Shown here piece by piece: positions 1 through 7,747 of a stretch of 44,194 bases of DNA. Numbering within the stretch: position 1 is the first letter of the stretch; each line of letters starts with the position of its first letter. This DNA comes from Pseudomonadota bacterium (GTDB taxonomy: Bacteria > Desulfobacterota > Desulfobacteria > Desulfobacterales > Desulfolunaceae): the NCBI GenBank assembly GCA_018818835.1, contig JAHIRD010000032.1:1-44194 (forward strand), written 5' to 3'. The notes beneath the pieces were generated by a model, which made no database searches, had not been told where the DNA came from, and saw only the letters and a list, made by a program, of their open reading frames with translations. The position numbers and the translations under genes were made by a program.

Positions 1-138
1 CACGGTTCTGAGAGGGGCCGGTAACAACGGTAATGGCAAAACATAAAACGACTGTCACGTAGTAGCCGCGTGCGGCAAGGCGTCAGTAAAGCATGTTGTT
101 AATAAGCTGCCATTATTGGAGAAACCGGTCTACTCGAC
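1..138 (+). mobile_element. 3' end of a group II intron (partial, decayed)
   Basis: The window opens in what looks like the tail of a bacterial group II intron. Positions 1-17 (CACGGTTCTGAGAGGGG) match the end of domain V and the linker after it, a string that typically follows intron-encoded reverse transcriptases. Positions 128-138 (GTCTACTCGAC) match the usual 3' terminus ending in AC. CCGGT at 18-22 can pair with ACCGG at 124-128 as the base of domain VI. The roughly 100 nt between them are longer than a normal domain VI, and 64-85 resembles the 5' half of a second domain V, so the element is probably rearranged. The reverse transcriptase would lie left of the window. Recognition is from memory of such introns, not from an alignment. 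Confidence 0.6.
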
Positions 139-400
139 ATATAGTGCCAAAAAATGGCCTTGACCGGCCGCATCTACGATGCCCATGAAGCGGAACGCAT
201 GGGATATGTCAGCAAGGTCTTCCCCGCGGGTGAACTCCTGCCCAATGTCATGGATATCGCCAAAACCATGGCCACCTAAGACCGAACCTGCTTGTCCGAA
301 ACAAAAATGCGGGCCAATATCATTCTCGACGAAGACCTGGATGGCGCCATGAAACAGAAGTAAGTCAGTGCTTCAAAGCTACGTTCAAAATCTCATAGGT
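139..400 (+). pseudogene. Enoyl-CoA hydratase/isomerase, C-terminal remnant
   Basis: The frame from 154 reads MALTGRIYDAHEAERMGYVS and continues with KVFPAGELLPNVMDIAKTMA, which is the crotonase segment after the active-site helices (LTGR..DA.EA...G.V..V.P). It is broken by TAA at 277-279, resumes in the same frame (SETKMRANIILDEDLDGAMK) and meets a second TAA at 361-363. Upstream the codons for S-A-K-K sit in another frame, so one base appears to be missing in the A-run at 149-154. The N-terminal two thirds are absent, because the intron 3' end abuts at 138. In a live form it would hydrate enoyl-CoA in beta-oxidation. It is a dead gene. Confidence 0.75.
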
Positions 401-424
401 CCCATGGGTCTCATAAGTCCCATC
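392..424 (-). repeat. 9-bp tandem repeat, locus 1 (3+ units)
   Basis: Read on the minus strand the units are GGGACTTAT, GAGACCCAT and GGGACCTAT, followed by GAG. They match the degenerate unit G-R-G-W-C-N-Y-A-T seen at two other places in the window. The copy lies directly after the decayed enoyl-CoA hydratase reading frame. It is non-coding as far as can be seen. Confidence 0.8.
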
Positions 425-552
425 AAAAATCCACCCATCCCTAACAGATAAGCCCTCCTGTCAAACAACCCAGACGTTTTTTTCCACCACCCGTTTCCGA
501 TGGTCACTGAAGAGCACGAAGAAGGGCTAAAAATAGGCATGGTGATATGAAT
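425..552. other. Non-coding gap upstream of the ORF6N gene
   Basis: No open frame with a convincing start, and no repeat or hairpin, was recognised here. Together with the flanking repeat and promoter it makes up the 363-647 gap. Confidence 0.5.
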
Positions 553-581
553 TTGATTTTAAGGATAAATATATGTATATC
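553..581 (+). promoter_or_regulatory. Possible sigma-70 promoter of the ORF6N gene
   Basis: TTGATT at 553-558 and TATATC at 576-581 are separated by 17 bp in an AT-rich stretch. The predicted start of transcription is near 588, some 60 nt before the ATG. The match is moderate (4-5 of 6 in each box). Confidence 0.35.
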
Positions 582-612
582 ATTGATGAAAAAAGGATAC
601 GGTTCATTGAAA

Positions 613-627
613 AATGACGATGTCATT
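613..627. promoter_or_regulatory. Inverted repeat, possible operator
   Basis: AATGAC-GAT-GTCATT is a perfect 6+3+6 palindrome in the presumed 5' leader of the ORF6N gene, 21 nt before its ATG. It could be an operator or a small hairpin. The binding protein is unknown. Confidence 0.35.
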
Positions 628-647
628 ATCTTTATTGGAGATTCCCA

Positions 648-1151
648 ATGGATTTAATTGTTTCTGAAGATATTATTGCCAACAGAATTTTTACGATTCG
701 GGGTCAAAAAGTCATGCTTGACAGGCACTTGGCTGAACTTTATGGTGTAGAAACCAAACGGTTGAAAGAACAGGTTCGAAGAAATATAGACAGGTTCCCT
801 GATGATTTTATGTTCGAATTGTCAAAAGATGAATTCGAAAATTGGAGGTCGCAATTTGCGACCTCCAATGACAAGATGGGTTTAAGAATACCGCCCTTTG
901 CTTTTACAGAACATGGCGTTTTGATGCTTTCAAGTGTTTTAAACAGCCAGAGGGCCATTGACATTAATATCCAAGCTGTCAGAATTTTCAACAAGCTCAG
1001 ACGAGTGGTCCTGGATAATGAAGACATAAGAAAAGAATTGGCCGAATTTAAAGATCAAACAGAAGACCGGTTTAATATTGTGTTTGAGGCTCTTGATCAA
1101 ATACTTTCCACCGCCAACGAAGATAAAAACAAGCGGAAAATAGGTTTTTAG
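648..1151 (+). CDS. ORF6N domain-containing protein
   Basis: This 167-residue protein matches the ORF6N family: an N-terminal domain (about 8-115) with the typical run IFTIRGQKVMLDRHLAELYGV, then RRNIDRFPDDFMFELS and, near 96, FTEHGVLMLSSVLNS. A charged helical tail (125-160) probably oligomerises. ORF6N domains are DNA-binding-associated modules first described in phages and common on bacterial chromosomes, often in mobile regions. The exact function is unknown, although a regulatory or anti-phage role is often suspected. The start at 648 follows GGAG with 7-nt spacing. It sits just after an intron and pseudogene remnant, which fits a region of genome turnover. The family call is firm and the function is not. 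Confidence 0.9.
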   Translation: MDLIVSEDIIANRIFTIRGQKVMLDRHLAELYGVETKRLKEQVRRNIDRFPDDFMFELSKDEFENWRSQFATSNDKMGLRIPPFAFTEHGVLMLSSVLNSQRAIDINIQAVRIFNKLRRVVLDNEDIRKELAEFKDQTEDRFNIVFEALDQILSTANEDKNKRKIGF

Positions 1152-1280
1152 AGTGTATTTACGTACAAATCTCGGACACACCCTTATAAGGGGGATAGCA
1201 ACGATTCCTTCCAAATTCCTCCAATCGAACGACGTTTATTTCTTTAAAATATTAATATTATTTAGTAAAAGGAGGCAGAG

Positions 1281-1823
1281 ATGGTGAATTCACAAATAAA
1301 GGTAGGGGATAAAGCGCCAAATTTTCAATTTGATACTCCTTGGAAACTCTCTCAGGATTTTTATGACACCCTACACCATCGAGATGCCATCTTCGTATTT
1401 TTACGGTATCATGGTTGCCCCGTCTGTCAGATGGAAATGGCAAACCTTAAGCGAGAGATAGAATTGTTCAATCAGAAAGATGCCAGGGTATTTGTTTTTC
1501 TGCAGAGCTCAACCGAAACTCTGTTACCTCTGCTAAAAGAAGGCGATTGGCCTTTTGATATCGTGTGTGACCCCCAAGGAAAAATTTTTCAGCGTTATGC
1601 TGTTGAGCCTGGCGGCCTGTTGAAATATCTACACCCTGCAGGTCTTATAGCGGCTATCAAGGCGACAAGCCGAGGATTTATTCATAAAAAATTTGAGGGG
1701 AAGGAAACCCAGCTACCCGCAGCATTTATTGTAAAATCGGACAAGACCATAAAATATGTCTATTACGGTAAGAACATCAGTGATGTACCAAAGCCAGCGA
1801 CTTTAGCTGAGAATCTTGATTAA
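1281..1823 (+). CDS. Peroxiredoxin-like (AhpC/TSA, redoxin fold) protein
   Basis: This is a 180-residue thioredoxin-fold protein of the AhpC/TSA superfamily. It starts with the usual VGDKAPNFQFDTP strand, and at 40-50 has FLRYHGCPVCQME, giving a CxxC pair (Cys46 and Cys49). Cys46 is in the place of the peroxidatic cysteine, and the HGCPVC context is typical of peroxiredoxin-like or AhpC/TSA-antioxidant proteins with a resolving cysteine beside it. Later segments (IVCDPQGKIFQRYAVE, LPAAFIVKSDKTIKYVYYG) match the C-terminal half of the fold. It is likely a cytoplasmic thiol peroxidase or bacterioferritin-comigratory-type reductase. AAAGGAGG at about 1268 sets the start. It stands alone, with no operon partner on this strand. 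Confidence 0.85.
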   Translation: MVNSQIKVGDKAPNFQFDTPWKLSQDFYDTLHHRDAIFVFLRYHGCPVCQMEMANLKREIELFNQKDARVFVFLQSSTETLLPLLKEGDWPFDIVCDPQGKIFQRYAVEPGGLLKYLHPAGLIAAIKATSRGFIHKKFEGKETQLPAAFIVKSDKTIKYVYYGKNISDVPKPATLAENLD

Positions 1824-1887
1824 AAAGGGCCACAATTATCATTAAAGAATTTTATTCACTACCCCTAATAATAAGGTTTACTAAAAC

Positions 1888-1932
1888 CCCATAGGTCCCA
1901 TGGGTCTCATACGTCCCATAGGACCCATCCCC
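1888..1932 (-). repeat. 9-bp tandem repeat, locus 2 (4-5 units)
   Basis: On the minus strand the units are GGGTCCTAT, GGGACGTAT, GAGACCCAT and GGGACCTAT, flanked by GGGG on both sides. It lies between the convergent ends of the peroxiredoxin gene and the small membrane protein gene. It shares four consecutive unit types with locus 1. Confidence 0.85.
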
Positions 1933-1937
1933 AGTCT

Positions 1938-2132
1938 TCATGAGGCGTCATCTTGGCCTTTTTCTTCTTTCCCTTTGATCTGGCACGTATCCGTGCCTCC
2001 GCACTGACATCCTGTGCAGGTGATACGTGGCTCATCATAATTCCTGAGCCCCCGTTTTTGGGACAGATAATCCACGCCAATCCAGATGGCGAGAAAAAAA
2101 ACAATCAGACCTGCGGCGACAAGATACTGCAT
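1938..2132 (-). CDS. Small single-pass membrane protein with C-terminal cysteines
   Basis: This is a 64-residue protein starting MQYLVAAGLIVFFLAIW, with one transmembrane helix (about 3-22). It is followed by a basic patch (QKRGLRNY) and a cytoplasmic-type tail with the cluster CTGCQCGGTDTC, that is C-x2-C-x-C-x5-C. The tail ends in a lysine- and aspartate-rich stretch. AAAGGAG 9 nt before the ATG at 2132 fixes the start; a longer frame to 2204 has no such site. It lies 68 bp downstream of the cNMP-binding gene on the same strand, so the two are probably cotranscribed. The layout recalls FeoB-associated and NqrM-type cysteine membrane proteins, but I do not recognise the family. A metal or FeS role is inference only. 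Confidence 0.7.
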   Translation of the reverse strand: MQYLVAAGLIVFFLAIWIGVDYLSQKRGLRNYDEPRITCTGCQCGGTDTCQIKGKEEKGQDDAS

Positions 2133-2200
2133 GGGGTTTATCTCCTTTGATAGAGTGCCAAGACCATGATTCTCTATCATGCCACGGAGACGCCATGGGC

Positions 2201-2686
2201 TCAAGTCATTTCCGACATGATCATCTGGCCCGTGCCAAAGGACTCCCGTTTTGAATCATGAAGCCCGTCATAAATTCCCTTGTAACTTGCGATCAGACGA
2301 ATACCCAGCATGGTTGCCAGTTTTTTGTAAAACATCATGCCGTTGACGGGATTATCTTCGGCCAGTCTCTGGATATCCATGGCCTCGAACCTGAGAAGAA
2401 TCGTTTTATCCATGCACTGAGCTGTGGATGAATAGGTGTCCCGATCCAGAAGACCGGACCATCCAAAGGCTTCCCCTCCATGTCTTACGATATAGACCAC
2501 CTGCTCGCCTTCCCCGATATCAATTTTGACACACCCCTTGAGAAGAACATAAAACCGTAATGCAGGGTCACCTTCGGTAAAAAGAATATGACCTTTTTCA
2601 TGGGTCTCCTTAACGGATACATCCATGAGTTCAGAGATAAAATCCTTGTCCATGCCCCAGAAAAGATCTGCCTGTTTGATAAACAT
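2201..2686 (-). CDS. Single-domain cyclic nucleotide-binding (Crp/Fnr-type sensor) protein
   Basis: The protein is about 161 residues and consists of one cNMP-binding beta-barrel domain (about 20-120): KGHILFTEGDPALRFYVLLK, then a conserved glycine turn (GEAFGWSGLLD) and the helix after it. No C-terminal helix-turn-helix follows, so it cannot act as a normal Crp/Fnr DNA-binding regulator. Stand-alone cNMP domains often sense a ligand or regulate a partner protein. Two ATGs are possible (2692 and 2686). AAGGAG directly abuts the first and is 6 nt from the second, so 2686 is preferred. The downstream neighbour is the cysteine-rich membrane protein. Whether it binds cAMP or c-di-GMP cannot be told from sequence. 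Confidence 0.85.
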   Translation of the reverse strand: MFIKQADLFWGMDKDFISELMDVSVKETHEKGHILFTEGDPALRFYVLLKGCVKIDIGEGEQVVYIVRHGGEAFGWSGLLDRDTYSSTAQCMDKTILLRFEAMDIQRLAEDNPVNGMMFYKKLATMLGIRLIASYKGIYDGLHDSKRESFGTGQMIMSEMT

Positions 2687-2869
2687 AGTCATCTCCTTTA
2701 TTTTAAAATGGATGATAAAAACCCGCAGCAGAATGAGAGGAAAAGGACATCCGATTTAATGGTATTGCATAAAGAAAAACCCGCATGGTCAACGTGTGTA
2801 ATGCGACCGTTATGTGCTGGATGAGCAGCTCAGCGGAATTTTACTTCTGCTGCGGAAGTCTTTGTGTAT

Positions 2870-2897
2870 AGAATAGCATAAAGGGCCGAAAAATCAA
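2870..2897 (-). promoter_or_regulatory. Possible promoter for the cNMP-binding gene
   Basis: On the minus strand TTGATT (2897-2892) and TATTCT (2875-2870) are 16 bp apart. This would give a leader of about 175 nt before the start at 2686. The match is only moderate. Confidence 0.3.
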
Positions 2898-2974
2898 CAT
2901 GATACAATGCTTTTTAAAGTAAACATGTTTAACGCCTCAGGCCCAGTCAAATCAGATGGATGTCATGGCGTGTC

Positions 2975-4279
2975 TTATAAAATCACGGTGCGAATATGCT
3001 GGGAAAGGACCTTGTAAAGCATAAACGCATCGGAAGCGCCGGCTGTTTCCCGAATGGAATGCATGGCCAGCATGGGGATGCCTGCATCCAAGGTTTTTAT
3101 ACCGGTTCCTCCGGCCGTGACAGGGCCGATGGTACTTCCGCAGGGCATATCCGATCGCACCACAAAGGCCTGAAAGGGAACCTGTGCTTTGGTACACAGG
3201 TATCGGAAAGCAGCTCCGGTTCGGCTGTCTGTGGCGTAGCGCTGATTTGCATTGTATTTGATCACGGGCCCTTGGTTGAGCACCGGGCTGTGATTGGGTT
3301 CGTAACGATCTCCAAAGCTGGGGTGAACCCCGTGGGCATTGTCAGCGGAAATCATCAGGGACCCGGAAAGACTTCGGGCATATGTTTCAGGATCCTGACA
3401 AAGGCGTTTAAGGACACTGGTCAGAAAATTCCCGGCAGCGCCAGATGCTGAAACACTCCCCACTTCCTCATGGTCGTTGCAGACCAGAAGAGCCGGGATA
3501 TCCCCCTGGTAATCCAGAAGAGCCAAGGCACCGCAATAGCAACTGACCAGGTTGTCCAGCCGTCCCCCTGTGATGAATTCCCGGTTAAGGCCCGTATAGA
3601 CAGGGCCTGTCGGGTCGTAAAGCATTAAATCAAAATCAATGGGATATTCGTCCAAAACAGGCTGCCCCATAAGTTCCATCTGCTTTTTAAGATGGTCAAT
3701 AAACCGAAATGACGGCTGTCCGTCCAGCATGACAAGGGGGGGAAGATCATTTTGTTTGTTGATGTTTTTACCATTGTTGACTTCCCGGTCAAGATGGATG
3801 GCCAGATTGGGAATGATGGCCACCGGATCCTTGAAATCCACAAGGACACTGGAAAGCATTGGCCCTTGGGTATGGTTTTCATCCACAAAAGAAACACGCC
3901 CGGCCAGGGACAGTTCCCGATCAAACCATGTGCTGAGAATGGGGCTTCCGTAGACTTCTACCCCGAGCTGAACAAAGGATTTTGCTGTGATTTCGGGTTG
4001 GGGTTTGACCTTCAACCCGGGGCTGTCCGTATGGGCACCGATCATTCGAAAGCCGGATCGTGTAAACTCCTTGTCGCCACAGACAAAGGCGATGATGGTG
4101 GCATTGTTCCGAACCACATAGTAACGCCCCCCCGGCATTGTCTTCCAGAGATCTGCCTCGGATAATTTAATAAACCCGGCATCGCTGAACAAACCCTCCA
4201 GATAACGGGCTCCATGAAAGGCTGTTGGGGAATGCTTCAGGAAATCAAACAATCCCCCATTAAACGTGTCATTATTCAT
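2975..4279 (-). CDS. apeB: M18 family aminopeptidase (aspartyl aminopeptidase type)
   Basis: This 434-residue protein matches M18 metallopeptidases over its whole length. It has the first zinc-ligand motif IGAHTDSPGLK near 85, VCNDHEEVGS with the catalytic Glu pair near 260-270, SADNAHGVHP, YNANQRYATD and, near the end, PCGSTIGP and HSIRE. It removes N-terminal (often acidic) residues from peptides in the cytoplasm as a dodecameric dizinc enzyme. A longer frame begins at 4300, but AAAGGAG lies inside that extension 9 nt before the ATG at 4279, so 4279 is the better start. It then overlaps the 3' end of the sensor kinase gene by 8 nt, which implies coupled translation. The functional link with a kinase is unknown. 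Confidence 0.93.
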   Translation of the reverse strand: MNNDTFNGGLFDFLKHSPTAFHGARYLEGLFSDAGFIKLSEADLWKTMPGGRYYVVRNNATIIAFVCGDKEFTRSGFRMIGAHTDSPGLKVKPQPEITAKSFVQLGVEVYGSPILSTWFDRELSLAGRVSFVDENHTQGPMLSSVLVDFKDPVAIIPNLAIHLDREVNNGKNINKQNDLPPLVMLDGQPSFRFIDHLKKQMELMGQPVLDEYPIDFDLMLYDPTGPVYTGLNREFITGGRLDNLVSCYCGALALLDYQGDIPALLVCNDHEEVGSVSASGAAGNFLTSVLKRLCQDPETYARSLSGSLMISADNAHGVHPSFGDRYEPNHSPVLNQGPVIKYNANQRYATDSRTGAAFRYLCTKAQVPFQAFVVRSDMPCGSTIGPVTAGGTGIKTLDAGIPMLAMHSIRETAGASDAFMLYKVLSQHIRTVIL

Positions 4280-6917
4280 TGATATGGGCTCCTTTGTCAT
4301 CGCGTTCGATGATATTCGTCATCATGGGGATTTCAACCATGATTTTTGTTCCTTTGTCTTTCTGGGACCGTATCTCAATTTTTCCCGATAGAAGCCGGAC
4401 CCTCTCTTCCATGCTCCTCACCCCCATACGCTTTTCAACATAGGCGTTTTCCAGGGTTTTTTTCACATCAAACCCTTGCCCATTGTCTTCAATGCGCAGA
4501 ATGATGGTGGGAAAGGAGGCGGTCAGCCGGATGGTCACCAGGGTTGCCCGGGCATGTTTGGTGATATTATGAAGGGCTTCCTGGACTATCCGATAAAGGT
4601 TGATTTCCGTATCGGGACTTAGGGACAGTCCTGCCACCCCAGCCGAAAAGAAATCGATCTCTATCCGGTTCCTTCCTGAAAAATCCTCACAATAATTGCC
4701 CATGGTGCTGACCAGTCCCAGTTGATCCAGGCCCGGGGGCCTCAGGTCATAGGCCATGTTCCGCACACTCATGATGGTGTTTTGGAGAATCATTGAAAAA
4801 CCATTCACTTTTTTTATCACGTCCAGGGGGAAATGATGGTGATCATCAAACAGGGTTTCGCATGTAATTTTCATGGAGGCAAGCTCCTGGGCCACATTAT
4901 CGTGAAGGTCCCGGGATATTCTCTGCCTCTCATTTTCCTGAACCTTAATCAGTTCCTGGGACAAACTGTGAATGTGTTTTTCAGCTTTTTTAAGATCACT
5001 GATGTCCCGGGCGAAAACCGCAATACGTTCAATGGATGGATCCTTATCATTGATGGGGTAGATATGCATCAGGAAATGACTGCCCATAAAATCGTCTTCG
5101 TAAATCACCGGTTCCTTGCGGAGCACAGACTCCATCAACTGCTTTTTCCGAAATGAGTTTCGGGATGGGGGAATGAATTGAAAAATATTTTTCCCTTTGA
5201 GAAAGTCCCCATTGGCCTTGAGGTTGTTCGCCAGCATTTCATTGACCATGAAAATGGTCCCATCGGGTTTGAGCAGCACCACTGAATCACGGGAGGCATC
5301 TAACAGCGCACGGGTCATTTCCTCGCTTTCCCGGAGTGCTGCTTCCATGGACTTGATCCGGGTGATATCTGTGATAACGGAAAACCTCTCTTCGATATTT
5401 CCGTCTTGTCCGTAAAGGGCTTCCGGGGAGATGTATGCATGGATTTGCTGCCCCCCTTTATTCCGAAGAATGGTTTCATATGCCCTCTGATCCCGAGTCG
5501 TCCTGGTACCCAGATGATTTTTTAAACCCGGAATCTGCTCATCGGGCACAAAATCATAAATACTGTTTCCAACAATATCGTCCCAGGAAAGACCCAGCAT
5601 TTCACAGAGACGTTCATTGGCATAACTGATGATCATATCCTTATCGAAAACAACGAATCCGTCGTTCATCTTTTCGATGAGCATCAGGGACTGCTCTTCG
5701 GTTTTACGCAGAACCTTTTCCGTTCGCCTGTGATCGGAAATTTCCTGTTTTAAAAGCTTGTTGGCCTCTTCCACACGCTCGCTGCGTTCCCGTACCCTCA
5801 GCTCAAGATCGGTGTTTGACTTCCGAAGTTCCTCTTCGGCAATTTTTCTCCAGGTGATATCCCGTGCCGTTGCCAGAAGCAGGGTCCGATGCTGTAAGGT
5901 GGTGAGCGAACTCCGGACTTCCGCCACAATGAAACGGCCATCCCTCAGATGCAATGGGAATTCATAGGGACCGGCAAAGGATTTGGCCAGGGTCTCCGTG
6001 ATAATACCCTCAACCAGAAGACACTGTTCCTCAGTGAGAATACCCAGATCACTGTAATTCTTTCCGGCCACCTCCTCGTTTTTATAATCAAACAACGCTT
6101 CGGCATAGGCGTTGATTTCAGTGAACACGCACTGGTCCGAGTCATAAAGCATATAGGCGTCCGGTGCATTATCAAACAGGCTTTTCAACTGTTCTTCGGA
6201 CCGCTTAAGATCATCCATGGCCTGGAGGCGTCCCTGGATTTCTTCTTTTAAGGATGTGTTGGTTTTTTCCAGCTGTCTGCGGATATAATAATCACGGGCC
6301 GAGGCCAGGTAAAAACTGCGGGCAACAAACCATGACACAATCAAAAGAACGGGAATATGCATGTGCTCGACACCCAGTTTCATGATGTCGCCATTGTAAA
6401 GATAAATGGTCAGAACCATGGTGCCTGCACTGGCCACAAAATATATAAGAAGGGTATACCAGTTGATGGTAAACACAATGCAAAGGGTAAAAATCGTGAA
6501 AAAGAAGCGGGTCAGTGTTCCTGTGCCGATATACTCCACCCCGGAGGCAACGGACATCAGAAGAACAAAAAACAAGGCCGAGGTGTGAACCAGAAGGGTA
6601 TGAAGCGGATTTATGAATTCCGAGGACCCTGGGTTAACCCGCTGAAATATGACCAGCAATGAGGCGGAGCCCGCAATAATAATCATGTTCAGAAAAAACA
6701 GGGACTTATATCCGGGCAGCGAGTTGTAAACTGAAAAAAGACAAAGCCTTAATATAAAAAAAAGAACGCCTGCTGCCAGAAATCCTCCCAGGGCGATTTT
6801 GGCCCGGGTAAAATTTGCAAAGCTCAGCTCCCGGGCAAACTCTGGCTCCGGAACATTGCAGGGAAGAGACAGGATTCCATAGTTATCAATCCCATGGTCT
6901 TTGGAGTTTTTTTTCAT
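4272..6917 (-). CDS. Membrane-bound PAS sensor histidine kinase (NarX/DegS-type core)
   Basis: About 881 residues. Five or six transmembrane helices (about 40-210) form an integral-membrane input region. A coiled segment (215-245) and three PAS domains follow (about 245-365, 410-525 and 535-650). The kinase core is the HisKA_3 kind: RISRDLHDNVAQELASM with the phospho-acceptor His near 672. The ATPase domain has an N-box in NLYRIVQEALHNITKHA and G-boxes in IEDNGQGFDV and GVRSMEERVR. Such kinases normally signal to NarL-type regulators, and none is encoded nearby. A TTG at 6938 would add seven residues; the ATG at 6917 is taken. It lies about 30 nt after the carbonic anhydrase homologue and overlaps the peptidase gene. 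Confidence 0.9.
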   Translation of the reverse strand: MKKNSKDHGIDNYGILSLPCNVPEPEFARELSFANFTRAKIALGGFLAAGVLFFILRLCLFSVYNSLPGYKSLFFLNMIIIAGSASLLVIFQRVNPGSSEFINPLHTLLVHTSALFFVLLMSVASGVEYIGTGTLTRFFFTIFTLCIVFTINWYTLLIYFVASAGTMVLTIYLYNGDIMKLGVEHMHIPVLLIVSWFVARSFYLASARDYYIRRQLEKTNTSLKEEIQGRLQAMDDLKRSEEQLKSLFDNAPDAYMLYDSDQCVFTEINAYAEALFDYKNEEVAGKNYSDLGILTEEQCLLVEGIITETLAKSFAGPYEFPLHLRDGRFIVAEVRSSLTTLQHRTLLLATARDITWRKIAEEELRKSNTDLELRVRERSERVEEANKLLKQEISDHRRTEKVLRKTEEQSLMLIEKMNDGFVVFDKDMIISYANERLCEMLGLSWDDIVGNSIYDFVPDEQIPGLKNHLGTRTTRDQRAYETILRNKGGQQIHAYISPEALYGQDGNIEERFSVITDITRIKSMEAALRESEEMTRALLDASRDSVVLLKPDGTIFMVNEMLANNLKANGDFLKGKNIFQFIPPSRNSFRKKQLMESVLRKEPVIYEDDFMGSHFLMHIYPINDKDPSIERIAVFARDISDLKKAEKHIHSLSQELIKVQENERQRISRDLHDNVAQELASMKITCETLFDDHHHFPLDVIKKVNGFSMILQNTIMSVRNMAYDLRPPGLDQLGLVSTMGNYCEDFSGRNRIEIDFFSAGVAGLSLSPDTEINLYRIVQEALHNITKHARATLVTIRLTASFPTIILRIEDNGQGFDVKKTLENAYVEKRMGVRSMEERVRLLSGKIEIRSQKDKGTKIMVEIPMMTNIIERDDKGAHINE

Positions 6918-6948
6918 GAGGCATAACTCGTGTTTCAAATTTTAAGGG

Positions 6949-7479
6949 TTATCCCAGACGGACAAAACGAGCCGGATCTTTATAAGCATGGGAACGATTT
7001 GTGTATATATCGGCCATGGAGGCCATCAGGTCAATCACACCCTCATCCAGGCTTCGCTTGATCTTTCCGGGGGCCCCTGCCACCAGTGATTTTTCAGGAA
7101 TATCCGTGTTTTCGAGAATCACAGATCCGGCTGCGATGATACTCCCCTTTCTGATGATGGCTCCATTCATCACCACCACACCCATTCCGATCAGGCAGTC
7201 ATCTTCGATGGTGCAGCCATGCACCACACAGTTATGCCCCACGGTGACCCTGTTTCCGATGGTCAGGGGTTTTCCCTCATCCGCATGGCACATGGTCAGA
7301 TCCTGTATGTTGGTGTCGTCTCCAATGGTGATGGTCTCAAAATCCGCCCGGATTACCGAGTTGAACCAGACAGAGGAATTTTTCCCCACACGAGCCCGAC
7401 CGATCACGATGGCATTGGGTGCGATAAATGCTGTGGGATCAATCTGTGGCGTGGCCTGATCAAGACTGTATATACTCAT
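6949..7479 (-). CDS. Gamma-carbonic anhydrase family protein (hexapeptide repeat)
   Basis: This is a 176-residue left-handed beta-helix protein. Hexapeptide-type repeats fill 15-140 (FIAPNAIVIGRARVG, SVIRADFETITIGDDTNIQD, VTVGHNCVVHGC, GMGVVVMNGAIIRKG). Three histidines at 65, 82 and 87 sit where Cam/CamH/YrdA/PaaY proteins bind the zinc between subunits, so a trimer is expected. It may hydrate CO2 or may have another esterase- or thioesterase-like activity, since many members of this family are uncharacterised. AAGGAT precedes the ATG. It is the first gene of the minus-strand group with the sensor kinase and M18 peptidase, and is divergent from the MarR gene. Confidence 0.93.
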   Translation of the reverse strand: MSIYSLDQATPQIDPTAFIAPNAIVIGRARVGKNSSVWFNSVIRADFETITIGDDTNIQDLTMCHADEGKPLTIGNRVTVGHNCVVHGCTIEDDCLIGMGVVVMNGAIIRKGSIIAAGSVILENTDIPEKSLVAGAPGKIKRSLDEGVIDLMASMADIYTNRSHAYKDPARFVRLG

Positions 7480-7700
7480 AATAAATCCTTATATGTCTTT
7501 TTCTATGGATAGATGTGTCGCTTAAGACCTTGTAAATGTAAAACGCCCCGGTTCGGTAATATTATTGGTGTGATATACCATAAAGTCTCACTATTGTGTT
7601 ATTCGAATTCCCAGTCCTTTTCAATAGAAACTTCTTTTTTTATTAATTTGATTTGAAAAAGATTTATTTAAACCGCAGGGAGTTTGGCCTGTATTTTTTC

Positions 7701-7727
7701 TTGACATTTTATTTGTGCAGATATAGT
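7701..7727 (+). promoter_or_regulatory. Promoter of the marR-type gene
   Basis: A consensus -35 box TTGACA lies at 7701-7706, with TATAGT at 7722-7727 as the -10 (15-bp spacer). A weaker alternative -10 lies 2 bp downstream. Transcription would begin near 7734, leaving a leader of about 14 nt that still holds AAAGGA at 7736-7741. The operator at 7726-7738 overlaps the -10 box and the start point. Confidence 0.6.
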
Positions 7728-7738
7728 TAGTATACAAA
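7726..7738 (-). promoter_or_regulatory. MarR-type operator, copy 1
   Basis: Read on the minus strand, TTTGTATACTAAC contains a 12-bp palindrome matching 10 of 12 positions, close in form to SlyA/MarR sites (TTAGNNNNCTAA). It overlaps the -10 box of the regulator's own promoter, which fits autorepression. A near-identical site lies before the ene-reductase gene. Confidence 0.6.
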
Positions 7739-7747
7739 GGATATTTA

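Noticed and set aside
1181-1192. CCCTTATAAGGG palindrome as terminator of the ORF6N gene
   Set aside because: Only 6-bp arms with no loop and no T-run after it; too weak to call.
1980-1996. TGGCACG... as a sigma-54 promoter
   Set aside because: The -12 part is CGTGC instead of TTGC, and the site lies inside the small membrane protein gene.
3625-3924. Open frames opposite to or inside the M18, kinase and oxidoreductase genes
   Set aside because: They overlap strongly supported genes, have no SD and encode low-complexity, arginine- or serine-rich proteins.
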